22,419 nt of DNA from positions 1-22,419 of the IMG/VR virus record IMGVR_UViG_3300042482_000009; one strand, 5' to 3'. Of the stretch, positions 1 through 6,890 are shown in pieces. A model generated the notes under the pieces. The model was not told where the DNA came from. It saw only the letters and a list, made by a program, of their open reading frames with translations, and did no database searches. Position 1 is the stretch's first letter. The number at the start of each line of letters is the position of its first letter. Both the position numbers and the translations under genes were made by a program. The stretch comes from a virus.

Positions 1-617
1 GTGAAGTTGAACAAGGTACACCAGAATGGTTTGCACAGCGTTGTGGCAAGGCTACTGCTTCTCGTATCTCTGACATTGTTGCCAAAACAAAGACAGGCTA
101 CAGCACCAGTAGAGCAAACTATATGGCACAGTTGGTAGTCGAGCGCATGACTAACCAAGTGGCAGAGTCTTACTCAAATGCCGTTATGGAGTGGGGGACA
201 GAAAACGAACCCTTTGCCAGAGCCGCATATGAGGTTAAAACAGGCAATACAGTCGATCAGGTATCTGCTATTGACCATCCACGCATTGCCATGTCTGCCG
301 CCTCTCCTGATGGGCTTATTGGTGATGATGGGTGCTTAGAGATCAAGTGTCCCAACACTTCAACCCATATCGACACTATTCTTGGTGACGAGCCAGCAAA
401 GAAGTATTACGACCAAATGCAGTGGCAAATGGCGTGTACAAACAGAAAGTGGTGTGATTTCGTGAGTTTCGACCCACGGATGCCATCGCACTTACAACTG
501 TTTGTCAAAAGAATCGAGCGCAATGATGACTACATTGAACAACTCGAAAAAGAGGTAGTCCAATTCTTAATGGAAGTGGAAGACAAAGTTAAAAAACTCA
601 ATGAAATCAAGGTGTAA
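1..617 (+). CDS. YqaJ/lambda-exonuclease-type viral recombinase, 5' partial
   Basis: Likely 5'-3' double-strand DNA exonuclease that makes single-stranded tails for phage recombination and repair. The frame is open from base 3 through the window edge, giving 204 visible residues, so the gene starts upstream; an ATG at 123 is internal because residues before it ([17 protein letters not shown]) are the conserved N-terminal part of this family. Visible nuclease motifs: [11 protein letters not shown] at about residues 64-73, the aspartate of SPDGL at 101-105, the metal-binding EIK of LEIKCP at 112-117, and the glutamine-containing YYDQMQWQM at 136-143. The C-terminus is a charged helix. It is followed two bases later by a small protein with an SSB-like tail, a sensible partner. 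The family call is firm; the exact function in the phage is inferred from family knowledge. Confidence 0.9.
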   Translation, partial: EVEQGTPEWFAQRCGKATASRISDIVAKTKTGYSTSRANYMAQLVVERMTNQVAESYSNAVMEWGTENEPFARAAYEVKTGNTVDQVSAIDHPRIAMSAASPDGLIGDDGCLEIKCPNTSTHIDTILGDEPAKKYYDQMQWQMACTNRKWCDFVSFDPRMPSHLQLFVKRIERNDDYIEQLEKEVVQFLMEVEDKVKKLNEIKV

Positions 618-619
618 AT

Positions 620-862
620 ATGGAACAGCGTGACAACTCAGGTGTACTTTTTAAGAACGACAAGAAAGAAAAAGACAATCACCCAGACTATAAAGGCAAC
701 ATTCGTGTTGATGGACAGGATTTCTGGCTATCAGCATGGATTAAAGAGGGCAAGAACGGCAAGTTCATGGGACTAGCAGTCAGCCCTAAAGACGACCAAC
801 CACAGCCTCAAAGCAAGCCTAAAGCCAAGATTGAGGACATGGATTCAGATATACCGTTTTAA
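620..862 (+). CDS. Small protein with SSB-like acidic C-terminal tip
   Basis: 80 residues. The N-terminal part ([20 protein letters not shown], then a [17 protein letters not shown] stretch at about 36-52) looks like a compact beta-rich, lysine-rich domain of the kind common in phage recombination operons. A proline/glutamine/lysine linker at about 56-69 leads to a tail ending DMDSDIPF, which closely matches the acidic-aromatic tip that bacterial SSB proteins use to recruit partner enzymes. Starts two bases after the exonuclease stop, with an AAGGTG Shine-Dalgarno inside the exonuclease end, so the two are translationally coupled. A single-strand DNA-binding or exonuclease-accessory role is inferred from the tail and the neighbour; I do not recognise the N-terminal domain with certainty. 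Confidence 0.7.
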   Translation: MEQRDNSGVLFKNDKKEKDNHPDYKGNIRVDGQDFWLSAWIKEGKNGKFMGLAVSPKDDQPQPQSKPKAKIEDMDSDIPF

Positions 863-917
863 TTAGAACGGAGGGGAAAGCGCAAGTGAGTACCCACTAA
901 CTTTGATAGGAGTTGAT
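863..917 (+). other. Short leader with strong Shine-Dalgarno and four-codon minigene
   Basis: The gap between two early genes holds GGAGGGG at 870-876 and, nine bases on, GTG AGT ACC CAC TAA at 886-900. No longer reading frame starts at this ribosome site. The spacing is a little long, so it may be a decayed start region rather than a working minigene. A second Shine-Dalgarno (TAGGAG, 907-912) serves the next gene. Confidence 0.3.
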
Positions 918-1214
918 ATGACTTTGAGTTTTGAAGAACGCAAGCAAATCTGGTGGGAATGGCATAAGGAAAACCCACAGGTTTGGCAGTATTTTGAGAA
1001 GTTTGCTCTAGAAGCAGTAGGACTAGGGCGCAAGAAGGTCAGTCACTGGCTGATAATCAACAGAATCAGGTGGGAAGTCACCATAGTCACAACAGGTTCA
1101 GACTTCAAGATCAGCAACGACTACATTGCTTTTTATGCTCGACTCTGGCAAGCTAAGTATCCTCAGTACAAGGACTTATTCAACACAAAACAGATGATTG
1201 GAGAGCCAAGATGA
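918..1214 (+). CDS. Conserved phage hypothetical protein, about 98 residues
   Basis: Start chosen at the ATG at 918, five bases after AGGAG; a TTG at 903 in the same frame lies before that ribosome site and is not needed. The protein is mostly helical and aromatic-rich: an N-terminal WWEWHKENPQVWQYFEKFA segment, a middle GLGRKKVSHWLIINRIRWE segment, then FKISNDYIAFYARLWQAKYP and an LFNTK end. I recall this pattern (aromatic helix, a G-R-K-x-S turn, an R-W-E element, F-K-I-x-N-x-Y, then YARL and YP) as a widespread phage family of about 100 residues without assigned function, often near recombination genes. No catalytic motif is visible. The aromatic and basic content could suit nucleic-acid binding, but that is speculation. 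Confidence 0.75.
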   Translation: MTLSFEERKQIWWEWHKENPQVWQYFEKFALEAVGLGRKKVSHWLIINRIRWEVTIVTTGSDFKISNDYIAFYARLWQAKYPQYKDLFNTKQMIGEPR

Positions 1215-1309
1215 TTGAAAATGTACTTAACATAATAATTCTTTTGGCATTTGGTGGAGCATTACTCGTACTAGGTGTTTGGGTAATACTCCACTTCTTT
1301 GACGATTAA
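1211..1309 (+). CDS. 32-residue single-span membrane peptide
   Basis: ATG at 1211 overlaps the previous stop (ATGA), a junction typical of translational coupling here. The product is MIENVLNIIILLAF... with one hydrophobic span at about residues 5-28 and an acidic end (FFDD). Too short to classify. Its stop codon TAA (1307-1309) overlaps the stop of the endolysin gene on the other strand. It could be a small membrane effector of the early region or chance coding; the overlap start and a clean hydrophobic profile favour a real gene. Confidence 0.5.
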   Translation: MIENVLNIIILLAFGGALLVLGVWVILHFFDD

Positions 1310-1917
1310 GCCATCAGAACATCAATGGCAGTCTGGGTTCGGGCAACCCTGTCATCCAAACCATGTGTACCGCCATTGATTCTCTTGGTCAGACCCGTCA
1401 TATCGTTGGCATCAGCATACTGATTTAGCTTATTCTTGTCCCAAAACCACCCTGCGGACAAGGCGGCATACTGAGGAGATGACACCAAGTCAGGGTTATC
1501 CAGTAGATCAACTCCCAAAGCCTCTCCACAAGCCCTGTAGTTGTCTTTGCCTGTCAACTGAATCAAACCCCTTCCACGGTACTTAAAACCCTCTCCAGAG
1601 GCTTCATTTCCATTGCCCATACGGTCAGCGTAGACCTTGTTGGCAATCTTCTCAGGATTGCGGTGGTAAGGCTGTGCAACATCCAAACTAGGGAATCGCT
1701 TAGGCCAAACCTTTGTCAAACCCTCTGCACTATAGTTCAGGTTTTCTTTGAGAGCAGTGAATCCACCGCTTTCATGAGCGCATTGCCCCAAGAAACAAGC
1801 TTGTCTCTCAGGCGTTGATATGTCGAAACGATCAAAAGTTTCATTGATTGCATCTATCCACTCCTCTGCCTTGATAGGCGTTATCTTTAATGCTTGGGCT
1901 AACTGTTCACTGTTCAT
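1306..1917 (-). CDS. Endolysin, glycoside hydrolase family 19 (chitinase-like)
   Basis: 203-residue muralytic enzyme that cuts the glycan strands of peptidoglycan at the end of infection. Family hallmarks: CAHESGGF with Glu49 as the expected general acid, ALKENLNYS with Glu58 as the second catalytic acid, the substrate-cleft motif YRGRGLIQLTG at about 113-123, NYRACGEALG just after it, and a C-terminal RINGG segment. No signal peptide or separate wall-binding domain, so export needs the holin. Length is normal for single-domain phage GH19 endolysins. Its ATG overlaps the Rz stop (ATGA) and has AGAAGGAG upstream. Last gene of the late operon; its TAA overlaps the stop of the convergent early gene. 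Domain call is secure. Confidence 0.93.
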   Translation of the reverse strand: MNSEQLAQALKITPIKAEEWIDAINETFDRFDISTPERQACFLGQCAHESGGFTALKENLNYSAEGLTKVWPKRFPSLDVAQPYHRNPEKIANKVYADRMGNGNEASGEGFKYRGRGLIQLTGKDNYRACGEALGVDLLDNPDLVSSPQYAALSAGWFWDKNKLNQYADANDMTGLTKRINGGTHGLDDRVARTQTAIDVLMA

Positions 1918-2402
1918 TTGCTCTCCTTCTGGTTAATCATCTCTCTGACTTGGTTGTAGGTGGCGATACAGGCGTTGAGCTTTCTGGCGGTGAGGTCGGC
2001 TTCGTCTGTGATGGCGAGAATATCTCTAGCAACCTCTGGCTGAAGTTCGGCTGTTGGGGGGTCAGATCGCTCGGCAATGGGGGCATCTGAGGAGGTTGGT
2101 AAGGTTGGGCAGGAGGGCGTTTTGACAGGAATCCGCAACCTGAGAGCACCAGAGTTGATGTCAGAATCACGCTTTTGAATAACGACTTTTGCATTCTTGT
2201 TTGCCTTTACAAGTTCATTTGCTTGATTTTGCACCGCAGTCACCAGTGCCTGTTCCTTTTGCCTAGCCTCTTGGTTAAGTCGGGCAATCTCCATCTGCTG
2301 TTTGGCAAACTCGTCTTGCCCACCCTTGTAATAACCACCGCCAAAGGCACTCAGCATCGCCACTACGATGCCAAGAAGCACATACGGGTTCAATACACTC
2401 AT
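1914..2402 (-). CDS. Rz: i-spanin (Rz-like inner-membrane spanin subunit)
   Basis: 162 residues. One N-terminal transmembrane span at about 6-24 (YVLLGIVVAMLSAFGGG), then a long charged helical periplasmic region at about 31-80 rich in Q, E, K and A, then SGALRLRIPV, a motif I associate with Rz proteins just after the coiled coil, and a C-terminal helical part. Together with the Rz1 lipoprotein encoded inside it in another frame, it would span the periplasm and fuse inner and outer membranes in the last step of lysis. ATG overlaps the holin stop (ATGA) and its own stop overlaps the endolysin start (ATGA). The gene order holin, Rz/Rz1, endolysin supports the call. Confidence 0.88.
   Translation of the reverse strand: MSVLNPYVLLGIVVAMLSAFGGGYYKGGQDEFAKQQMEIARLNQEARQKEQALVTAVQNQANELVKANKNAKVVIQKRDSDINSGALRLRIPVKTPSCPTLPTSSDAPIAERSDPPTAELQPEVARDILAITDEADLTARKLNACIATYNQVREMINQKESK
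1937..2194 (-). CDS. Rz1: o-spanin (Rz1-like outer-membrane lipoprotein), nested in Rz
   Basis: 85-residue product lying wholly inside the i-spanin gene in a different frame on the same strand. MQKSLFKSVILTSTLVLSGC is a signal peptide ending in a lipobox (LSGC), so Cys20 would be lipid-modified and sorted to the outer membrane. The mature part is very proline-rich (PPAQPYQPPQMPPLP), as expected for Rz1. An AAAGG Shine-Dalgarno sits before the ATG. Nested Rz1 inside Rz is the lambda arrangement. The two subunits should bind through their C-terminal ends in the periplasm. The combination of lipobox, proline content and nesting makes this a confident call despite the full overlap. Confidence 0.88.
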   Translation of the reverse strand: MQKSLFKSVILTSTLVLSGCGFLSKRPPAQPYQPPQMPPLPSDLTPQQPNFSQRLLEIFSPSQTKPTSPPESSTPVSPPTTKSER

Positions 2403-2728
2403 TCTTTGGCTTCCAGCTTTGGGTCGCTGTCAGCGTCAGCATCAGCCTTGGCAATTGCCTTGGCACTGGCTGAAACAGCACTACGACCAGCCACGCCACC
2501 CAAAACACCAGTGACAAACACCATAATGGTGCTGATTTGCTGTGTGTAAACCTTGTCAATCGGAGCCATGCCTGACATGGGTTGAGTTACATAGGTCACA
2601 GAGTACAAGAACATACCCATAGAACCCACCAAAACAATCAACAAGGCAAGAATCACCATTGCCCAAATCCTTACCTCAATTTCTTCAGCAGTCATGCGAG
2701 TGCTAGGCTTGTATCCAACTGTAGGCAT
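2399..2728 (-). CDS. Putative holin, two membrane spans
   Basis: 109 residues. A charged N-terminus (MTAEEIEVR) precedes a first span at about 21-46 (WAMVILALLIVLVGSMGMFL), then a loop with QPMSGMAPIDKVYTQQ, a second span at about 64-83, and a long charged C-terminal tail of alternating K, A and D residues. Size, two spans, charged tail and position directly before Rz/Rz1 and endolysin fit a holin that permeabilises the inner membrane to release the endolysin. I cannot name the holin family. Start ATG overlaps the previous stop as TAATG; stop overlaps the Rz ATG. Alternative: an unrelated small membrane protein, but context argues against that. Confidence 0.72.
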   Translation of the reverse strand: MPTVGYKPSTRMTAEEIEVRIWAMVILALLIVLVGSMGMFLYSVTYVTQPMSGMAPIDKVYTQQISTIMVFVTGVLGGVAGRSAVSASAKAIAKADADADSDPKLEAKE

Positions 2729-2901
2729 TATTTTTTCTCCGCTTCAGGTTTAACAAGTTGCTCAGGACAAGTTCCAGTTGCAACACAAACAGGGGGCTTG
2801 CAGTCCAAATTATCCCAATTGCGAGGGTCTTGGCAAGGATACCTAAACTTGTCATCGCAACCCATCAAAAGTGTCAACGCAATCAAACAAATTACTCTCA
2901 T
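2728..2901 (-). CDS. Small cysteine-rich lipoprotein, 57 residues
   Basis: Gene joined to both neighbours by overlapping codons: ATGA with the preceding gene (2898-2901) and TAATG with the holin (2726-2730). The product starts MRVICLIALTLLMGC, a short signal peptide with lipobox LMGC, so Cys15 would be acylated. The mature part begins CDDKFRYPCQDPRNWDN and carries four more cysteines (about 23, 34, 39, 45), enough for two periplasmic disulfides, then a KPEAEKK end. I recall similar CDDKFRYPCQDP lipoproteins near lysis genes in aquatic phages, function unknown. It is distinct from the Rz1 homologue. A role in lysis or in altering the infected cell envelope is inferred only from location and lipidation. 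Confidence 0.8.
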   Translation of the reverse strand: MRVICLIALTLLMGCDDKFRYPCQDPRNWDNLDCKPPVCVATGTCPEQLVKPEAEKK

Positions 2902-3062
2902 TTCTCTTTCTCCCTATCTTTTTGTTCAACTTGTCTTCTCAACTTCTCAACCTTTTCAACCTGAGTCTTAGCCTCATTCTTAGTCTCCAAGATGTCAAGA
3001 TAAAGAAATGCCATCAAAGGCAACAGCAAAGCAATCAGTACGCAAGCCGCAATCCAACCCAT
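2898..3062 (-). CDS. Short membrane protein with coiled-coil tail, 54 residues
   Basis: Start chosen at ATG 3062, which overlaps the previous stop as TAATG and follows a GGGGGAAG ribosome site. An upstream ATG at 3185 in the same frame would lie far inside the preceding gene and add about 41 residues that mirror that gene in another frame. The product has one membrane span at about 3-22 (WIAACVLIALLLPLMAFLYL) followed by a highly charged helix (KNEAKTQVEKVEKLRRQVEQ) with heptad-like leucine/valine spacing to the end. It resembles an i-spanin in outline but is much shorter, and a clear Rz lies downstream. Function unknown; it sits in the lysis-proximal membrane cluster. Confidence 0.75.
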   Translation of the reverse strand: MGWIAACVLIALLLPLMAFLYLDILETKNEAKTQVEKVEKLRRQVEQKDREKEK

Positions 3063-3757
3063 TACTTCTTCCCCCAATGGCTTACGAACAGGAACCACAT
3101 CCACAGGTAAAGGAGGAATATAAAAGTCGCTACCACTGCCGCTAGCTTTGCTTGTAGGTTTCTTTCTTCCTCTTTGCGTAGCCATGCCTCTTGCCTCTTG
3201 ATCGCCTCTTGCTTCAACCTTGCCTGAGTCTGCTCCTCCTCAATCTTGTCTTTCATGCTAAAGACCTCTGAGTACAGTGCGCCCATCTCAGGAGGGCTTT
3301 GATACACCATGCACTCACGAATCTGAACCACCAACGCATCCATCTCTTGCTGTGCCATCACCCTCTTTAGAGCCGCTTCCATGTGGTTTTGGTCAGGGTC
3401 ATAAACAGTCAGACTCTTTTCTTCTTCTTCTCTGATATGTGCCGCTAACTGCTCCTGAAGCCTGAAAAACTCAGTCAGATTCTTGACAATATCAACTTTG
3501 ACTTGGGTTTCGTCAACAGCAACGAACTTTTCCTTCTTTTTCGCCACAGGCTTGGGCGTTGACTGCTTTGCCTTGGGTTTGAAGAAGTTACTAAATTTAC
3601 TCCAAAATCCAGTAACTTCCTTATAAACGCCAGCAACCTCATCAACAGTTGACTTGACCTCCATGAAGGACTCTTTGGCTTGCTTGTACAGGTCACATCC
3701 AGCTTGAATCTGCTTGACAAGTCCTGCCGCAAGAAGGCAAATGCTAATCGGGTCAAT
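3062..3757 (-). CDS. Coiled-coil protein with C-terminal membrane anchor, probable ATT start
   Basis: The first ATG is at 3664 (200 residues), but the frame continues upstream with coding character to 3757. The extra 31 codons read (I)DPISICLLAAGLVKQIQA, then GCDLYKQAKESF. That matches my memory of homologues that begin MDPIS..., include an AGCDLYK segment and lead into VDEVAGVYKEVTGFW. The only plausible initiator is ATT at 3757, seven bases after TAAGGA, which overlaps the stop of the gene before; no ATG, GTG or TTG lies in frame. As a 231-residue protein it has a lysine/proline-rich segment at about 60-75, long helices, a charged coiled coil at about 162-203 (EEEQTQARLKQEAIKRQEAW) and one C-terminal span at about 204-226. 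Function unknown. Confidence 0.75.
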   Translation of the reverse strand: MDPISICLLAAGLVKQIQAGCDLYKQAKESFMEVKSTVDEVAGVYKEVTGFWSKFSNFFKPKAKQSTPKPVAKKKEKFVAVDETQVKVDIVKNLTEFFRLQEQLAAHIREEEEKSLTVYDPDQNHMEAALKRVMAQQEMDALVVQIRECMVYQSPPEMGALYSEVFSMKDKIEEEQTQARLKQEAIKRQEAWLRKEEERNLQAKLAAVVATFIFLLYLWMWFLFVSHWGKK

Positions 3758-3766
3758 TTTGTGTCC

Positions 3767-5425
3767 TTATCTAGTGCGTTCTGCTCTGTTGTATTGAAAA
3801 ACAGTGCTCGGGGCAAGAACAGCACCAGTTTGAGGGGCAGTTTGACTCATCAGACCACCAGCCCTTTTAACCAAATCAGGTCTTGAGCGCAACAAAGCAT
3901 CTAAGGCTTTTTGTCCAGCAGGACTGTACATTGTTGGGACACCAGTAACCAAACCAGCCGCAATAACTGGCTCTGTCAACATTCCATAACCACCCGCAAC
4001 CCTAGTGGCAATATTACCTTCTAGAGTTGCCTTTGATTGGTCGCCAAGGACTTGAACACCAGCATCAGAAATTTGTTGGCTTTTCGCTCTACCTTTTGCA
4101 AAAGCTGATTTGTTTCTTGTTTTATCAGCCTGTCGAACAGCAATTGAAAACTGTTTTGGAGTAAATACACCGCTAGGCGCACCAGAGTTTGCAGCCGCAA
4201 TGTTGATAACAGACAAATCACCATAAGCACTATCAATTCTGCGCAATTGCGGAGTTTGCTTGGGGTTTTGAAAGTAAAGTTCTTTCTTCAATACGCCTAA
4301 AACATCGCTTAAGGCTTCTCCAACTTCTCTTTCAGAAGCAGTAGTGCTGTTCAAATAATTACTAGCTTTTTTACGCAAATCTGACTCAATACCCTTGAAT
4401 GTTTGACCATCCAACTTTTGACCAGAAAATTTGCCTAACACTACATCATTGAGTGTTTGAGCAACTTCTTGTCTTTGACTTGGAGACAAATTAGTTTTCT
4501 TGCTTAAAGAAGAAAGAATATTGCTTGTAGTAGCAAAATCCAAGTCAAACGACATTTTTGACAACACTTCATCATATTTATTAGACACTTGGTCTGATGC
4601 GTATGAGATGGCATCTCTGCCAATTACATTGGCTGGAAGTTTGTCTTTGACTTTATCTAATGCCTTATTGATAACACCTTTATTAAAATCAAATAAGGTG
4701 CGTTGTCGTGCATTGCTTATGCTTTCTCCAATTAAAGGTAAGTTTTGTGCAAATTCTTCAAATGCACCAAATTGCCCACCAAGAGTCTGCCCTGTTGTTG
4801 GAGTGATTCCAAGATCACGCATGGTTTGTTCTGCTTTAGAAACAAGTGGATTCAACACCCTACCAGCACCAGCAACAACCTTTTCACCAATCGGAGCAGT
4901 CACAGCACCAATACCAACTTGCTCTGTTTTTTGTGCTCCAAAACTACCTTCACCTGTCACTGGTTGCATAGCGCCACCAGCCGCACCGCCAGCAACAGTT
5001 TGAGCCGTTGTTCCAAAACCTTTTGCACGAGCCAATTGAGTTGCTCTAGCGGCAGGAACAATGGTTGCAGGATTCAAAACATTGCCAGCCAATCTAGGAA
5101 CATCAAATCCTGTTTCACCACGAGCTTGTCGTTGTTGCTGATATGCCAATTCTTCAGCACGAGCAAGTTCATCCATTCGCTTTGCTTCGCTTGAAAAAAA
5201 TTCACTCACTGGATTTTCAAACGCACCAAAGCCAGAAGTTACTCCAGCTAATGCACGAGGCAACATTTGTGCGCCACCAGTAATAGGGTCTTTCAACCCC
5301 ATCATAAATCCTGACGATGGAGGAGTAACTTGAGGTTGACCAGAAATGACTTGAGCAATTTGCTCGTCAGTCATTCCATCTGGAAATTCAATTACATCAT
5401 TACCTACTTGTACATAGCTTGGCAT
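3767..5425 (-). CDS. Internal virion / DNA-ejection protein, large
   Basis: 552 residues. The N-terminus has VIEFPDGMTDEQIAQVI at about 11-27, a short element I associate with large phage ejection or tail-internal proteins. Then come glycine/alanine-rich, weakly hydrophobic segments (about 130-190; GTTAQTVAGGAAGGAM) of the type found in proteins that pass through the tail and enter membranes, followed by a long helical region (about 200-440) and another hydrophobic patch (YGMLTEPVIAAGLVTGVPTM, about 478-497). No lysozyme or transglycosylase motif was seen. Third of three consecutive ejection-type genes; starts one base after the previous stop. Role in forming the DNA-injection conduit is inferred from composition and position. 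Confidence 0.72.
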   Translation of the reverse strand: MPSYVQVGNDVIEFPDGMTDEQIAQVISGQPQVTPPSSGFMMGLKDPITGGAQMLPRALAGVTSGFGAFENPVSEFFSSEAKRMDELARAEELAYQQQRQARGETGFDVPRLAGNVLNPATIVPAARATQLARAKGFGTTAQTVAGGAAGGAMQPVTGEGSFGAQKTEQVGIGAVTAPIGEKVVAGAGRVLNPLVSKAEQTMRDLGITPTTGQTLGGQFGAFEEFAQNLPLIGESISNARQRTLFDFNKGVINKALDKVKDKLPANVIGRDAISYASDQVSNKYDEVLSKMSFDLDFATTSNILSSLSKKTNLSPSQRQEVAQTLNDVVLGKFSGQKLDGQTFKGIESDLRKKASNYLNSTTASEREVGEALSDVLGVLKKELYFQNPKQTPQLRRIDSAYGDLSVINIAAANSGAPSGVFTPKQFSIAVRQADKTRNKSAFAKGRAKSQQISDAGVQVLGDQSKATLEGNIATRVAGGYGMLTEPVIAAGLVTGVPTMYSPAGQKALDALLRSRPDLVKRAGGLMSQTAPQTGAVLAPSTVFQYNRAERTR

Positions 5426-5426
5426 T

Positions 5427-6887
5427 TCATTCTCCAGTTACAACTTCAAGTTTTTTTGTTTGTGGGTTGTATCTCTTAGTGGGTTTTGGTATTGCTGAAG
5501 GAGTTTCTATTGGCTCAATTGGCAATTGACTACCAGTTCCTCCAGCTTCAACTTGCTTTTGCAATCTAGCAATATTGTTTCTGATTTTCTTTTCAGCACT
5601 TGCCAAAATACGCTTCATGGATTCTGGTTCTATGCGTTGATCTCCAGCAACAACTTTTTGCAAGTATTTCAATTCCTCATTAGAGTCATTGCCTCCAAAT
5701 TGAATAAGCCTTGGAATAACAATTTCACCAATATTTGACATGAAAACTTCGGTGTTTTGAACCTTTTTAGAGTCTCCAATCACCCCACCAGAAAACTTTG
5801 CAATAAAGCCTTTTTCAGGGCCGTATGCGCCAGCATAAATGCCTTTATCTATCAATTTCAAAGCATCACCAACGCCAGTTAACAAAGAGTATTGGTTTTC
5901 AATATTTGCAACATTTTCGCCAACAATTTTCCCTGCCGCCTTACTTGCCGCGCCAGTATCAATTGTTATTCCTCCAATGGTGACATTACCAGTTCCCTTA
6001 CCAGCACCTTTGGTTTTTTCATTGATGTAATCAAGCATTCTTCGTTCAAATGGCTCAGTGCCGGGATTAAGTCCAGCATCTATGAGTTCTTGAGCAAATG
6101 CTGAATATTTTTCTGGTTTTTCTCCTTGGTAAATTGGTTTTCCTGTTGACTTGGAAACTAGAGCATTCCCAACAACAACAACATCATCTTTTACTTTTTC
6201 AATCAATTCCAAATCAGCAACATTGCCAGATGACTGATATTTAGCCAAACTTGCAGGAGTGTATTTTCCTGATCGAATAATTTGTTGAAATGGGTCAACT
6301 CCTTGTTTTTCACGAAGTTTTTGTGCAGTAGATGCCATTTGAAACTGCGCTTTACGAGCATTGTCTGCAATTTTTGCGGCTAACTCAGGAGCAGTTTGGG
6401 CATATTTCTGAGCAACTCTTAACTGTTGCTGAGGGTCACTTGGGTCAAGTTCACTCAAGATTTGCTGTTGCAAACCAATCATGCGTAACTGTGGGTCTTG
6501 TCCACCCAAAGCACCACCAACAACATCACCCAACTGTTGACCACCACGGTAAAAACCATAGTCTGCTTGTTGCATAGGAGATAACTGTGCAAATGCCAAT
6601 GCACGATCACGCATAGCCGCTTGACGCTTTTGCAAGTATTCCATCTCTGCCGCACGAGAGATTTCAGGACTAAACATTCCACCCACAATAGATGAAGGTT
6701 GGTTTGCCATCAATGGCTCAAATTGAAAAGGTTGCTGTATATCTGGATTAGGTGTTAACCCTAACATACCAGCATTGTTTGCCTGTTCAATAGCATCGTA
6801 TTGTCCATAAGGAGGAAGAACAGATGGAGTGGCTTCGACCATAGGAATCTGCATCCCAGATACTTCTTCAGAAAAAAGTGTTGCCAT
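5427..6887 (-). CDS. Internal virion protein
   Basis: 486 residues, preceded by a GGGGAG ribosome site. N-terminal 70 residues are proline/glutamine-rich and probably unstructured. A helical segment with YRGGQQLGDVVGGALGGQDP at about 113-132 and LDPSDPQQQLRVAQKYA at about 147-163 follows; I recall this glycine/DP pattern from internal virion proteins of podophages. The middle has a beta-like GKGTGNVTIGGITIDTGAAS segment, then helices (NEELKYLQKVVAGDQRIEPE, RILASAEKKIRNNIARLQKQ) and a proline-rich end. No enzyme motif seen. Sits between two other alanine/glutamine-rich ejection candidates. Probably packaged in the capsid and delivered with the DNA; that role is inferred. Confidence 0.72.
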   Translation of the reverse strand: MATLFSEEVSGMQIPMVEATPSVLPPYGQYDAIEQANNAGMLGLTPNPDIQQPFQFEPLMANQPSSIVGGMFSPEISRAAEMEYLQKRQAAMRDRALAFAQLSPMQQADYGFYRGGQQLGDVVGGALGGQDPQLRMIGLQQQILSELDPSDPQQQLRVAQKYAQTAPELAAKIADNARKAQFQMASTAQKLREKQGVDPFQQIIRSGKYTPASLAKYQSSGNVADLELIEKVKDDVVVVGNALVSKSTGKPIYQGEKPEKYSAFAQELIDAGLNPGTEPFERRMLDYINEKTKGAGKGTGNVTIGGITIDTGAASKAAGKIVGENVANIENQYSLLTGVGDALKLIDKGIYAGAYGPEKGFIAKFSGGVIGDSKKVQNTEVFMSNIGEIVIPRLIQFGGNDSNEELKYLQKVVAGDQRIEPESMKRILASAEKKIRNNIARLQKQVEAGGTGSQLPIEPIETPSAIPKPTKRYNPQTKKLEVVTGE

Positions 6888-6890
6888 GAT

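Noticed and set aside
123-617. Exonuclease gene starting at ATG 123
   Set aside because: Upstream in-frame codons to the window edge encode conserved family sequence; the gene is 5' truncated.
3063-3185. 41-residue N-terminal extension of the 54-residue membrane protein
   Set aside because: It overlaps the preceding gene; ATG 3062 has a ribosome site and a TAATG junction, and the resulting short protein fits the usual outline.
4500-5194. Long + strand open frames opposite the ejection proteins
   Set aside because: Antisense shadows with serine/cysteine/threonine-rich low-quality sequence and no ribosome sites; same for other + strand frames beyond 1309.
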